64,000 nt of DNA from assembly GCA_001701135.1 (NCBI GenBank), contig DAAN01000003.1, positions 1-64,000 of the forward strand, in the 5' to 3' direction. Positions 24,868-34,045 of the stretch are shown here, in pieces. Below the pieces are notes generated by a model that was given only the letters and a program-made list of their open reading frames with translations, searched no databases and was not told the DNA's origin. The position numbers and the translations under genes were made by a program. Position 1 is the first letter of the stretch, and every line of letters starts with the position of its first letter. Origin of the DNA: Bacteroidales bacterium H3. GTDB taxonomy: Bacteria > Bacteroidota > Bacteroidia > Bacteroidales > Muribaculaceae.

Positions 24868-25341
24868 ATGACTTCAGAAACCATCATATTTCCCCCTTGC
24901 GCAAATTCCAAAGTGCCGCAGCCGACCGTCGAATTTCATCATGCCGTCGATGCGCAGCTCCGGTTCAATGACATCGACATGTTTGGCCATGTCAACAACT
25001 CGGTCTACATGCAGCTGCTCGATCTCGGCAAAATTCGTTATTTCGAGGCGCTGTTGGGGCATGCGCCCGATCCGCGTGAGCTTGCCGTGGTGATAGTCAA
25101 CATAAATGCGTCGTTCTACTCTCCTGCCTATTTCGAGGAACCGCTTAAAATCGCCACAACCACCCAAAGCGTCTCCACCCACAGCTTCATTCTGGAGCAA
25201 CGCATCTACAATTCCTCCACAGGCGATGTGAAATGTGTGGCCACGACTGTTATGGCCGCTTTCGACCCCGCCACACGCACCGGCTCGGAGCTGCCTGCCC
25301 GCTGGACCGACGCCATTGCCGATTTCGAGCATCGCCGCTGA
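24868..25341 (+). CDS. 4-hydroxybenzoyl-CoA-type thioesterase
   Basis: 157 residues forming one hot-dog domain. The catalytic motif RFNDIDMFGHVNNSVYMQLLDLGKIRYF is the usual D-x-x-x-HVNN-x-x-Y pattern of YbgC/FadM-like acyl-CoA thioesterases. The C-terminal residues are polar and may be disordered. A GTG at 24862 is an alternative start two codons earlier. It is the last gene of the speA to thioesterase run, with a 42-base gap. The substrate cannot be told from sequence. Confidence 0.85.
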   Translation: MTSETIIFPPCANSKVPQPTVEFHHAVDAQLRFNDIDMFGHVNNSVYMQLLDLGKIRYFEALLGHAPDPRELAVVIVNINASFYSPAYFEEPLKIATTTQSVSTHSFILEQRIYNSSTGDVKCVATTVMAAFDPATRTGSELPARWTDAIADFEHRR

Positions 25342-25470
25342 CACATGTGCGTGTGGCGGCGCGTTGTAATGGTGCTGCGCATTCCGTCCGAGCCAAGCGG
25401 CGCATAACCTCATATTTTATTTGTAGATCCCAAAACGAAGTGCAACGTTTGCATATTTTATTTAATAAAT

Positions 25471-25501
25471 TTTGGCAAAAAAAAAATTATAGCTATCTTT
25501 G
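25471..25501 (+). promoter_or_regulatory. Bacteroidetes-type promoter for the GH13 amylase
   Basis: TTTG (25471-25474), exactly 19 nt, TATCTTTG (25494-25501), in a very AT-rich spacer. Transcription should start near 25508, some 80 bases before the ATG. Confidence 0.75.
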
Positions 25502-25589
25502 CCAAGTAAATATACCATGGTATTCACAGAGAATATGTCTTTACTTATTTAATCATCATTATTTCTTACCTCTTTACAGTATTCAACCA

Positions 25590-28586
25590 ATGAGAAAACT
25601 ATCTACGCTACTATTGGGCGCAGGAATGTCTCTCATGGCGATGAACTCGACGGCGGCAACATTTATCGGCGACCGCACCGATTTCCGCGACGAGACCATC
25701 TACTTTGCCATGACCACGCGTTTCTATGACGGAGACCCCAAAAACAATGTCTACTGCTGGGACGGCGTGAAGAACATCAACGACCCCGAATGGCGAGGAG
25801 ACTTCCGCGGCCTTATCAATAAGCTCGACTATATCAAGGCGCTCGGATTCACCGCCGTATGGATCACCCCTATCGTCGAGAACGGCTCGGGCCTCGACTA
25901 CCACGGCTACCATGCCATGGACTTCAGCAAAATCGACCACCGCTATGTAGCCAAGGATCTTGACGACAAGGGCGCCGACGTGGCGTTCCAGGAACTCATC
26001 GACGAGGTGCACAAGCGCGGCATGAAGCTGATACTCGACATCGTGCTCCAGCACACGGGCAACTTCGGCGAGGGCACGCTCTGCAAGATGTTTGAGAAAG
26101 ACTACACCAAGGATCTCGGGGACATCAACGCCTCGATGCTCGTAGTGCCCCAGGAGCGCGGAGGCCAGCTTCCTGACAACTATCCCGACATGCTCCCCGC
26201 CGAACAGTACGGGACACGCCTGGCGATGATGAAGAACACCGACTTCACCAACCGCGACACACACAACCTGTGGCACCACAAGGCATGGTTTGACTGGGAC
26301 GACCCCTCACGCTGGTGGGGCCAGATAGCCGGTGACTGCGTGGACCTCAACACCGAGCACCCGACCGTGACCAACTATCTCGTAGAGTGCTACTCGCGCT
26401 TTATCAAGATGGGTGTCGACGGCTTCCGAATCGACACAGCCGGGCATATCCCCCGCCTGTCGTTCAACAAGATGTTCCTCCCGCAGCTCCTGGAGGCATC
26501 ACAGTCGCCCGAGGCCATAGCCAAGCGCGGCAACACGCCGTTCTTCATGTACGGCGAGGTATGTGCCCGCTCGATGGAGGTAATCTACCGTGGCGCGAAC
26601 TACAACTGCTCCCCCTGTTACTACACGTGGAAAGAGTCGAAGGACTACGCGTGGGACATGGATCCGAAATCCTGGGACACCGTAGAGGCCATCCCCACCA
26701 AGGATGAAGGCTCGCATGACTACCAGACCGTGAGCGGCCACACCAACTGGGAGTCGGTACTGCAGTCGGGCAAGGATGACCTCGGACACGATGAGTCAAT
26801 CCTGCGCAAGAGCAACAACGCATGGCTCCAGGGCAACGATTACCATACCCCCGACCACAAGGACTTCTCGGGGATGAGCGTCATCGACTTTGCGATGCAC
26901 TGGAACTTCAACACGGCACAGGGCGCGTTTGGCGTGCACGGGCAGGATGACCTGTACAACGATGCCACCTACAACGTCGTCTATGTCGACTCCCACGACT
27001 ACGCCCCCGACAGCAACTACCGCTTCAAGGGCGACCAGGGTACATGGGCCGAGAACCTCTCGCTGATGTTCACGTTCCGCGGCATCCCCTGTATCTACTA
27101 CGGCTCGGAGGTCGAGTTCCAGAAGGGCAAAGATATTGACAAGGGAGCCGTGATAGCTCTGAAAGAGAGCGGCCGCGCATACTTCGGCGGCTATATCGAG
27201 GGTGACGTCAAGGTGAATGACTTTGCCGACTACTCCGACGCCACAGGCAACCTGGCCTCCACCCTCTCCTACCCCCTCGCCCGCCACATACAGCGTCTCA
27301 ACAAGATACGCGCCGCCGTGCCCGCCCTGCGCAAGGGTCAGTACAGCACCGAAGGATGCTCGGGCAAGATGTCGTTCAAGCGTCGCTACAAGGACAGCAA
27401 GACCGACTCATACGTACTCGTCACCATCAGCGGCAGCTCGACATTCACAGACGTGCTCAACGGCCGATATGTCGATGCCGTGACAGGCGACGTGCAGAAC
27501 GTGACCGACGGCACGCTGACAGCCACCTGCTCGGGCAAAGGCAACATGCGCGTGTACGTGCTCAACGGCCCGGGCAAAATCGGCGAAGACGGTAAGTATC
27601 TCTATAACGAAGCGTCGGTCGACCAGCCGTGGACCGAGTGGCCCGACGAGACCATGCCCGACGACACATGGACCGTGAAGCCCAATGCCGGCGGCGGTGG
27701 CGGCGGTGGTGAAATTGTCGAGCCGGAAGAACCCATCGAGCCTTCCATGGCCGAGGGAGAGCAGGCAGCCTTCTTTGAGAATGACGCCAACTGGGGCGGC
27801 ACCATCAAGGCGTGGGTGTGGACCGACAACAAGAACTACACCGGCGGCAAATGGCCGGGCCAGTCGGCAACATACCTCGGCAACAAGGTGTGGAAGTGGA
27901 CATACACCGGAACCGACAAGATACCCGACGGGGCCAAAATCATATTCAGCAGCGGCAACAAGACCGGCGACATGACATGGAAGAACGGCGGATACTACAA
28001 GAGTGGCTCCACCACCCCGGTGAAGGTGATAGAGGGCGCGGGCGAGATACCCGATGATCCCAATCCCCCGACACCCCCGACACCCGGCGACGGCTACACC
28101 ATCTACTTTGACAACTCGTTGAGCAACTGGAGCGCGATATATGCCTACGCCTACGGCGGCACAGGCGGCGACGACTTCCTCGGCAAATGGCCCGGCACGC
28201 AGATGACACTCGACACGGAGCTCAACCTCTACAAGCTCGTCATCGACACCGACAAAGACCTCACCGACACCAATGTCATATTCACCAACTACGGCGGCTC
28301 GCAGACCGGCAACGGCGTCACTATCAGGGACAAGGCTATCTATGACGCAAGCGGCTTCACAGGCAAATATGTCACCACCACGGCCATCGACGACGTGAGC
28401 GCGAACGCCATCTCGATCACAGCCCGCGGAGGCGTGCTCTATGTCAACTCGCCCGTTGACGGACATGTCACCATCGTGCGCGCCGACGGCATGACGACAG
28501 TGCGTCCCGTATATACAGGCGTCAACATCATCGACGACCTGCAGCGCGGATTCTACATCATCAACCGCACCAAGGTGATCCTCTAA
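25590..28586 (+). CDS. Secreted GH13 alpha-amylase with two starch-binding modules
   Basis: 998 residues from the ATG at 25590. A signal peptide ends near ASTAA at 22, then comes a GH13 catalytic barrel. Catalytic residues are Asp 282 (in VDGFRIDTAGH), Glu 323 (YGEVCAR) and Asp 470 (YVDSHD). After a beta domain, two CBM26-like starch-binding modules follow (about 725-810 and 835-925), each with the pattern of aromatic residues and KWPG (GGKWPG, LGKWPG). A Gly-rich and a Pro-rich linker separate the parts. The last 60 residues end RGFYIINRTKVIL and resemble the sorting modules of other proteins in this window. It should hydrolyse starch or glycogen outside the cell. No susC/susD is adjacent. 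Confidence 0.93.
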   Translation: MRKLSTLLLGAGMSLMAMNSTAATFIGDRTDFRDETIYFAMTTRFYDGDPKNNVYCWDGVKNINDPEWRGDFRGLINKLDYIKALGFTAVWITPIVENGSGLDYHGYHAMDFSKIDHRYVAKDLDDKGADVAFQELIDEVHKRGMKLILDIVLQHTGNFGEGTLCKMFEKDYTKDLGDINASMLVVPQERGGQLPDNYPDMLPAEQYGTRLAMMKNTDFTNRDTHNLWHHKAWFDWDDPSRWWGQIAGDCVDLNTEHPTVTNYLVECYSRFIKMGVDGFRIDTAGHIPRLSFNKMFLPQLLEASQSPEAIAKRGNTPFFMYGEVCARSMEVIYRGANYNCSPCYYTWKESKDYAWDMDPKSWDTVEAIPTKDEGSHDYQTVSGHTNWESVLQSGKDDLGHDESILRKSNNAWLQGNDYHTPDHKDFSGMSVIDFAMHWNFNTAQGAFGVHGQDDLYNDATYNVVYVDSHDYAPDSNYRFKGDQGTWAENLSLMFTFRGIPCIYYGSEVEFQKGKDIDKGAVIALKESGRAYFGGYIEGDVKVNDFADYSDATGNLASTLSYPLARHIQRLNKIRAAVPALRKGQYSTEGCSGKMSFKRRYKDSKTDSYVLVTISGSSTFTDVLNGRYVDAVTGDVQNVTDGTLTATCSGKGNMRVYVLNGPGKIGEDGKYLYNEASVDQPWTEWPDETMPDDTWTVKPNAGGGGGGGEIVEPEEPIEPSMAEGEQAAFFENDANWGGTIKAWVWTDNKNYTGGKWPGQSATYLGNKVWKWTYTGTDKIPDGAKIIFSSGNKTGDMTWKNGGYYKSGSTTPVKVIEGAGEIPDDPNPPTPPTPGDGYTIYFDNSLSNWSAIYAYAYGGTGGDDFLGKWPGTQMTLDTELNLYKLVIDTDKDLTDTNVIFTNYGGSQTGNGVTIRDKAIYDASGFTGKYVTTTAIDDVSANAISITARGGVLYVNSPVDGHVTIVRADGMTTVRPVYTGVNIIDDLQRGFYIINRTKVIL

Positions 28587-28612
28587 GAGGAGACAACCGC
28601 AATCCTATAGTG

Positions 28613-28648
28613 AGCGGCGTGGCCCATCGACGGCCTCGCCGCTTTTTT
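28613..28648 (+). terminator. Terminator after the amylase
   Basis: AGCGGCG/CGCCGCT plus GGCC/GGCC with one mismatch and a 7-base loop, followed by six T residues. Confidence 0.85.
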
Positions 28649-28734
28649 CATGGTGTAACATGTTGAGTCTGCGGAGGGTGTTGCAGAACTCTCCGAATAT
28701 GTGGGCCGGTCCCTCCCAAATTTCGCAATATTGT

Positions 28735-28766
28735 TTTGCTTTTCTCCGCGGAAATTGATAACTTTG
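28735..28766 (+). promoter_or_regulatory. Bacteroidetes-type promoter for kdsD-ribH
   Basis: TTTG (28735-28738), 20 nt, TAACTTTG (28759-28766), 32 bases before the ATG of the SIS-domain isomerase. Confidence 0.7.
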
Positions 28767-28797
28767 TAACAAGAAACATCTGATTCTGCCTAAATCA

Positions 28798-29415
28798 ATG
28801 AATATCAAGGACACTATGCGCTCCATTCTCGAAGAGGAAAGCCGCGCTATAATGAATATACCTGTCACCGACGATTACGAAAAAGCCGTTGACCTGATTG
28901 TGGAGCATGTGCATCGCCGTGGTGGCAAACTGGTCACCTCGGGTATGGGTAAAGCAGGGCAGATTGCCATGAATATCGCTACCACATTCTGCTCTACCGG
29001 CATCCCCGCCGTGAATCTGCACCCTGCTGAGGCGCAGCATGGCGATCTCGGCATCCTGCAGCCCGATGATGTGATGCTGCTCATCTCCAACTCGGGTAAG
29101 ACCCGCGAGATTGTGGAGCTGGTCGACCTTGCGCGCCGTCTTATCGCCGATATCCCCATCATCGTAATCACAGGCAACGCCGATTCGCCTCTGGCCGAGC
29201 TGGCCGACGCCACCCTCTTCACCGGAGGAGCGCCCGAGGTGTGCCCTCTGGGCCTTACCCCCACCACTTCCACCACCATGATGACCGTGATAGGCGACAT
29301 ACTGGTGGTGAATGTGATGAAAATCACCGGCTTCACCCCCGGGCAATATGCTCTCCGCCATCACGGAGGTTATCTGGGCCACGCCGCACGCACCTATTGC
29401 GACCAGACCCGCTGA
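28798..29415 (+). CDS. kdsD: Single-domain D-arabinose-5-phosphate isomerase
   Basis: 205 residues forming one SIS domain, with VTSGMGKAGQIAMNIATTFCSTG, HPAEAQHGDLGIL and LLISNSGKTREIVELV. These match KdsD/KpsF/GutQ, which interconvert ribulose-5-phosphate and arabinose-5-phosphate, the first step of Kdo synthesis for lipopolysaccharide. The two CBS domains of E. coli KdsD are missing. A short single-SIS form is known from Bacteroides fragilis, so this is not a truncation. It begins a four-gene run with ribH, a methylase-family gene and an MBL hydrolase. Confidence 0.85.
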   Translation: MNIKDTMRSILEEESRAIMNIPVTDDYEKAVDLIVEHVHRRGGKLVTSGMGKAGQIAMNIATTFCSTGIPAVNLHPAEAQHGDLGILQPDDVMLLISNSGKTREIVELVDLARRLIADIPIIVITGNADSPLAELADATLFTGGAPEVCPLGLTPTTSTTMMTVIGDILVVNVMKITGFTPGQYALRHHGGYLGHAARTYCDQTR

Positions 29416-29444
29416 CAAGTTCTCTCAACACAAACATTCTTCTT

Positions 29445-29939
29445 ATGTCAACATCCATGGCAGGCGCCGCTCCCCGCGGCGGCCTCCCCAAAGTAGATAA
29501 TATGCGGGTGGCCATAGTGGCCGCACGCTGGAACGCTCACATCAACGACCGTCTCACCGAAGGCGCCCTCACGGTTTTCCGCAACGAGGGTTTCGATATG
29601 GACGAGGATGTGAAAGTGTTTCATGTGCCCGGTGCGGTGGAACTGACATTCGCCGCATCGCAGCTGATCGAATCCTCGCTGTTCGACGCCGTGATAGTTT
29701 TCGGCACGGTGATCCGCGGAGATACACCACACTTCGACTATGTATGCCAGAGCGTAACACAGGGCGTCGCCGCCCTTAACGCCGATTGCGACATACCCGT
29801 GATTTTCGGGGTGCTGACCGTAGAAAACGAACAGCAGGCACTCGATCGTGCCGGCGGTCCGTTGGGCAACAAGGGCGCCGAGGCGGCCGAAGCCGCCATC
29901 CACATGGTCGATTTCGCCCGCAAGGTCAAGGATATGTGA
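29445..29939 (+). CDS. ribH: 6,7-dimethyl-8-ribityllumazine synthase
   Basis: 164 residues. It condenses 5-amino-6-ribitylaminouracil with dihydroxybutanone phosphate in riboflavin synthesis. Signatures are AIVAARWNAHINDRLTEGA, FHVPGAVELTFAA, VIRGDTPHFDYVC (with the catalytic His) and VIFGVLTVENEQQALDRAGG. I use the ATG at 29445; the frame is open further upstream inside the preceding gene. Other rib genes are not in the window. Confidence 0.95.
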   Translation: MSTSMAGAAPRGGLPKVDNMRVAIVAARWNAHINDRLTEGALTVFRNEGFDMDEDVKVFHVPGAVELTFAASQLIESSLFDAVIVFGTVIRGDTPHFDYVCQSVTQGVAALNADCDIPVIFGVLTVENEQQALDRAGGPLGNKGAEAAEAAIHMVDFARKVKDM

Positions 29940-30000
29940 TCTCGCCTGCCGAACATCACGCTTTTTTTACTGTCAATTCACATTTCCATTTATTGCCGCA

Positions 30001-30714
30001 ATGGCTGAGCCTGCTCTTTATCTGTTTCCTGTTCCGCTTGACAACGACGCTCCCCTGGAGATGTCGCTGCCCGCGTGCAATGTGGAACTGATCAAGGAGA
30101 TACGTTATTTTGTGGTGGAGAATGTGCGCTCGGCACGCCGGTTTCTCAAAAAGTGCGACCGCAGCATCGACATTGATTCCCTGCACTTCACGGAGCTGAG
30201 CGAGCACACCCCGGCATCCGAGGTGCCGGCTATGCTGCGCCCGCTCATAGAGGGTGAACCCATGGGGGTGATCTCCGAAGCGGGATGTCCTGCCGTTGCC
30301 GATCCGGGTGCCGACCTTGTGGCCGTGGCGCAGGCCAAGGGGCTGAAAGTGGTTCCCCTTGTCGGCCCTTCGAGCATCCTGCTGTCGCTGATGGCTTCGG
30401 GCTTCAACGGCCAGAGTTTTGCTTTCGTGGGCTATCTGCCGATTCATCAGCCTGAGCGCTCGGCCCGTCTCAAAGAGATGGAGCGCCGTATCCTGCGTGA
30501 GCGTCAGACCCAGATCTTCATCGAGACGCCCTACCGCAACAACCGGCTGATTGCCGAGCTGACAGCGTCGCTGCCGTCACGTATGCTCCTCTGCGTTGCC
30601 TCCGGGCTTACCGGTTCCCGCGAATCGGTGCGCACCATGCCTCTCGAGCGTTGGGCCCGCACGCAATACAACTACGACAAAATCCCCTCCATATTCCTCC
30701 TTTTCTCCAACTGA
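30001..30714 (+). CDS. Tetrapyrrole-methylase-family SAM methyltransferase (RsmI paralogue)
   Basis: 237 residues. The methylase core is clear: MGVISEAGCPAVADPGADLVAVAQAKGLKVVPLVGPSSILLSLMASGFNGQSFAFVGYLP, as in RsmI, which methylates C1402 of 16S rRNA. The first 60 residues differ: the RsmI opening (LY-VATPIGNL-D) is reduced to LYLFPVPLDNDAP and the chain is about 40 residues short. This matches a Bacteroidetes paralogue of unproven substrate. The start at ATG 30001 follows ribH by 61 bases. Confidence 0.8.
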   Translation: MAEPALYLFPVPLDNDAPLEMSLPACNVELIKEIRYFVVENVRSARRFLKKCDRSIDIDSLHFTELSEHTPASEVPAMLRPLIEGEPMGVISEAGCPAVADPGADLVAVAQAKGLKVVPLVGPSSILLSLMASGFNGQSFAFVGYLPIHQPERSARLKEMERRILRERQTQIFIETPYRNNRLIAELTASLPSRMLLCVASGLTGSRESVRTMPLERWARTQYNYDKIPSIFLLFSN

Positions 30715-30723
30715 CCCCCGGCA

Positions 30724-31791
30724 ATGGCACGATATAAGAAACGTCCCGGATTCGACCAGCCGCTCCCCGGCCTCTTCGACAATCTGGAAGGCAACTCGCT
30801 CTTCCCGGAAATCGAACCATTGCCCATTCATCCGAGCATCAGCGAGGCCGCGCGCCGCGAGGCATCAAAGGCTCTCCACGGCGGGACGGCAAAGCAGCGC
30901 CGCGAACTTTTCGCCAACGACGATTTCACGCCCCTCGAGGTAGGCACCCCGCAGATGAAGCTCACGTTTATGTCGTTCGGTTCGGGCAGCTCGGGCAATT
31001 GCGCGTTTGTCAGCGACGGCGAAACAGGTATTCTCATCGACGCCGGTGTTGACTCCGACAGCGTGATCCGTCAGCTCGGTCTCTATGGCATAAAGATGGA
31101 ATCGGTGCGCGGCGTGCTTCTGACACACGACCACAGCGACCATGTGCGCTATGTCTACAAAATTGTGAGAAAGCGGTTTCATACCGGCGTATACTGCACT
31201 CCTCGCACGCTCAACGGGCTGCTGCGGCGCCATAATATATCGAACCGTCTGAAGGATTACCACCGCCCCATCTATAAAGAGCACCCTTTCAAAATCGGCG
31301 GTTTCACCATCACGGCTTTCGATGTCAGCCACGACGGCACCGACAACTGTGGCTTCTTTATTCAGCGTGGCGACCGCAACATTGTGATTGCCACCGATAT
31401 GGGTGTGATTTCCGAGCGCGCCGACTTTTATATCAGGCAGGCCAACCATCTGATGATCGAGGCTGACTACGACGATGCCATGCTCGAAGCCGGATCCTAT
31501 CCCGAATATCTCAAGGCACGCATCCGGGGTGCCATGGGTCATCTGTCAAACACGGTCACTGCCAACTATTTGCGTGAAATCTATCATCCCGGGCTGCGCA
31601 ATGTGTTTCTTTGTCATCTGAGCAAGGACAACAATACCCCCCGGCTTGCCACCGCTACTGTCGAGGCAGCTCTCACTGCTGCCGGCGCTACCGTAGGCGA
31701 CGCATCAAACACCCCTTATGCCCGCATGTGCTCTCTGCAGCTGCTTGCGCTGCCGCGTTACGACGCCACTCCGCTGATTCCTTTGCTTTAA
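30724..31791 (+). CDS. MBL-fold hydrolase, WalJ/YycJ type, with N-terminal extension
   Basis: 355 residues. The metallo-beta-lactamase part begins at Met 78 (MKLTFMSFGSGSSGNCAFV) and has the metal motif THDHSDH (134-140) and later FDVSHDGTDNCGF and GHLSN. It resembles YycJ/WalJ, a proposed DNA exonuclease or repair nuclease. The 77 residues ahead (RPGFDQPLPGLFDNLEGN...SISEAARREASKALHGG) are polar and look unlike the family; a short form starting at 30955 cannot be excluded. Its stop codon shares the palindrome TTAA (31788-31791) with the stop of the converging gene. Confidence 0.8.
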   Translation: MARYKKRPGFDQPLPGLFDNLEGNSLFPEIEPLPIHPSISEAARREASKALHGGTAKQRRELFANDDFTPLEVGTPQMKLTFMSFGSGSSGNCAFVSDGETGILIDAGVDSDSVIRQLGLYGIKMESVRGVLLTHDHSDHVRYVYKIVRKRFHTGVYCTPRTLNGLLRRHNISNRLKDYHRPIYKEHPFKIGGFTITAFDVSHDGTDNCGFFIQRGDRNIVIATDMGVISERADFYIRQANHLMIEADYDDAMLEAGSYPEYLKARIRGAMGHLSNTVTANYLREIYHPGLRNVFLCHLSKDNNTPRLATATVEAALTAAGATVGDASNTPYARMCSLQLLALPRYDATPLIPLL

Positions 31792-32720
31792 CGGGGCGTC
31801 ACATAGGATGTGTAGCGATCGAGAAGACGTGCCACGGCGGGTATTCGCATCATCAGATACTCAAACAGCAGATAGCCTGTGATGGCGCAGAGGATGCCGA
31901 GCGCCACGTCGATGATGTAGTGGTGCGAGGTGTAGACTGCCGTGAACCATATGCCGAGAGTGATTACTGCCAGCGCCACGCGAATCCATGCGGGGCACTT
32001 GGCGCGCATCGAATAGATAAATGCCACCAGGGTATAGGCCGAGTGAAGCGAGGGCACTGCGGCGAAAACATTGGAGTTGCGGCCGTAGAGGCCGTTGAAG
32101 ATGCCTAAGCCTGTTATTTCATCGAAATGCCCCAGCCCGGCTACCGAACCCGGGGTGCCTTCTATGAAATCAAATCCGTATAGCGCCACATACCATGGCG
32201 GCGCGGCGGGATGGATATAATATCCGGCGAAACCTATAAGGTTGACCAGCAGGAAGACTATGGCGAAGTGAAGGTAGATTTTCACCTGACGGCCGAAATA
32301 GAGGTAGAGGCCGAAAAAAATCGGTACCGGCACCCAGCATAGATAGAAAAAACCGCCGAGGATGTCCATGAGGGTGGATGTGTGCCGGGCGAAAAACTCG
32401 TTGGGGGTGAGCACTTCGCCGGTGGCGGCGGTGATGCCGAAAAGTGATTTTTCTGCCTCGTAGAGGCCGCGGATGTCAACCGGGTTCACATCGTAGTTAT
32501 GCACGATGTTCATCCAGTCATACGAGATGCCGAAGATGATGAATGGGAGGAGCGCCACCACCGTCTTGCGGCTGGTGCGGCATGCGAAGAAGAGCGAGGC
32601 TATGAGCAGCGCCAGCCACAGATGCTCGGGGCGGAAGCCTACGCAGAGGGTGGTGACGGCCAGCCAGATGACCAGGGCGGTGACTATTGCTGTGGATTCT
32701 TTCTTCGAGGGTAGAACCAT
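31788..32720 (-). CDS. AUR1/PAP2-family membrane protein (inositol phosphorylceramide synthase-like)
   Basis: 310 residues with about six to eight membrane segments. The PAP2/AUR1 active-site motifs are FAAVPSLHSAYTLVAF (C2, His) and YTSHHYIIDVALG (C3, His and Asp). This class includes yeast Aur1 and the Bacteroides inositol phosphorylceramide synthase encoded beside a CDP-alcohol phosphotransferase. Here the same partner lies 35 bases upstream, so transfer of a polar head group onto ceramide is a fair inference. A plain lipid phosphatase remains possible. It is the last gene of the four-gene minus-strand unit. Confidence 0.75.
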   Translation of the reverse strand: MVLPSKKESTAIVTALVIWLAVTTLCVGFRPEHLWLALLIASLFFACRTSRKTVVALLPFIIFGISYDWMNIVHNYDVNPVDIRGLYEAEKSLFGITAATGEVLTPNEFFARHTSTLMDILGGFFYLCWVPVPIFFGLYLYFGRQVKIYLHFAIVFLLVNLIGFAGYYIHPAAPPWYVALYGFDFIEGTPGSVAGLGHFDEITGLGIFNGLYGRNSNVFAAVPSLHSAYTLVAFIYSMRAKCPAWIRVALAVITLGIWFTAVYTSHHYIIDVALGILCAITGYLLFEYLMMRIPAVARLLDRYTSYVTPR

Positions 32721-32755
32721 TGACTTGGGTGCGGCGGTTTATGTTGAATGTGCTC

Positions 32756-33451
32756 TTATTTGAGGGCGTTGCGGCACACACCCACGCGGGCAAAGGCCGT
32801 GAGATTGGCGAAGATGGCGATTATGGCCATGGCGATGATGAGGATGGTGATGGCCACTTTGGGCTCGTTGGGCGAATTCAGACCCACGATACCGGCGACG
32901 AGACAGCCCACGGCGGTGACGACCACGCGCTCGGGGCGCTGCATGAATCCGATCTTACATTCGATGCCGAGGCCTTCGGCGCGGGCACGCACGTAGCTTA
33001 CCATCACTGATCCGACCAGCGCGAGGAATGCCACCAGCGCGCCGGCGGGGAAACCTGTGCAGATGAGGAAATAGCTGATGGCTCCCACGGTGAAGAGCTC
33101 GCAGTAGCGGTCGAGCACCGAGTCGTAGAGGGCGCCGAAACGGCTTTCCATGTGTCCTATGCGGGCCACCTGGCCGTCGAGCATGTCGAAGAGTGAGAAG
33201 AGGATGGTGACGCCGCCGGCCCATGTGATGAGGTCGAATCTGATCTCGCCGTCGACGGGGTTGGTGGTGTAGGCATATCCGGCCCAGACTATGAGAACCG
33301 CGGCGGCGATATTGCCCAGCAGACCTATAGTGGTGACCATATTCGGGGTGACACCCATGCGGATCAGCAACTTCACGAAGGGGTTGATGATGAAGTAGAT
33401 GCCTTTCTGCAGGCTGTCGCGGCGCTTTTTGAATGTAGATTTGGAAATCAT
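32756..33451 (-). CDS. CDP-alcohol phosphatidyltransferase
   Basis: 231 residues with six membrane segments and the full family motif D-x2-D-G-x2-A-R-x8-G-x3-D-x3-D in LFDMLDGQVARIGHM followed by RFGALYDSVLD. The enzyme moves a phosphatidyl group from CDP-diacylglycerol to an alcohol such as inositol-phosphate, glycerol-phosphate or serine. Context (GtrA and AUR1-type neighbours) points to phosphatidylinositol-phosphate synthase as in Bacteroides, but the alcohol cannot be proven. I start at ATG 33451; a TTG at 33466 is possible. A motif copy CTTGTTTAATAA lies immediately before the ATG. Confidence 0.85.
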   Translation of the reverse strand: MISKSTFKKRRDSLQKGIYFIINPFVKLLIRMGVTPNMVTTIGLLGNIAAAVLIVWAGYAYTTNPVDGEIRFDLITWAGGVTILFSLFDMLDGQVARIGHMESRFGALYDSVLDRYCELFTVGAISYFLICTGFPAGALVAFLALVGSVMVSYVRARAEGLGIECKIGFMQRPERVVVTAVGCLVAGIVGLNSPNEPKVAITILIIAMAIIAIFANLTAFARVGVCRNALK

Positions 33452-33469
33452 TTTTTTATTAAACAAGAT

Positions 33470-34033
33470 CTAAGCTTTGGGTTTCTCCTTGCGGAAGGTG
33501 AGCTTGTTGACCATGGATATGGCGAAAGGGTCGAACCGTGAGGGGCGGTACACGAAGTTTTTCTGCATCACGAAGTTCCAGCCCAACGACACTGCCAGCG
33601 ACACCGACAGACGGGCCACGGCGAAAACGCCGTCGGGCTTGATCCAGGTGACGTGGTTGATGATGTTGAGGCTGTGCAACCCCTGCTCGAGCAGAGTGGT
33701 GCCACCGAGGTTGAGCACGAAGCTGCCTCCCCATATGAGGATATATTTCACAGCCACCGCCTTTACCGGGCAGTTGTCGGCGCGGAAGGTGAACTTATAG
33801 TTGACGATGCAGTTGACAATGCCTCCCACCACAAGGCCGATGGCGGTGGCCAGGAAGGAGCGCATGGGGGCGGTGCCGAAGGCGCGGAACACCCAGGCAT
33901 AGAACACGAAGCAGACGCCCATGTCGGTCCAGGACGCGAGTTGCGACGACACCGAGGAGCGGAGGAATGTGAAGATGCCTCCTCCATGGATGAATTTATC
34001 GGATGTTTTTGCGAAAACTGACTTCAGATTCAT
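33470..34033 (-). CDS. GtrA-family membrane protein
   Basis: 187 residues with four membrane segments in the GtrA layout: FLRSSVSSQLASWTDMGVCFVFYAWV, then AIGLVVGGIVNCIVNYKFTF, the family's central motif, and a closing LGWNFVMQKNFVYR. GtrA proteins are small putative flippases that move lipid-linked sugars or lipids across the inner membrane. In Bacteroides a GtrA-like gene accompanies the inositol-lipid genes. It starts 12 bases after the ATP-grasp gene, so both are surely co-transcribed. Confidence 0.85.
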   Translation of the reverse strand: MNLKSVFAKTSDKFIHGGGIFTFLRSSVSSQLASWTDMGVCFVFYAWVFRAFGTAPMRSFLATAIGLVVGGIVNCIVNYKFTFRADNCPVKAVAVKYILIWGGSFVLNLGGTTLLEQGLHSLNIINHVTWIKPDGVFAVARLSVSLAVSLGWNFVMQKNFVYRPSRFDPFAISMVNKLTFRKEKPKA

Positions 34034-34045
34034 CTCTACGGGGTG

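Noticed and set aside
28798..29415. kdsD as a truncated gene because it lacks CBS domains
   Set aside because: A single-SIS-domain enzyme of this length is the normal Bacteroides form, and the ends are intact.
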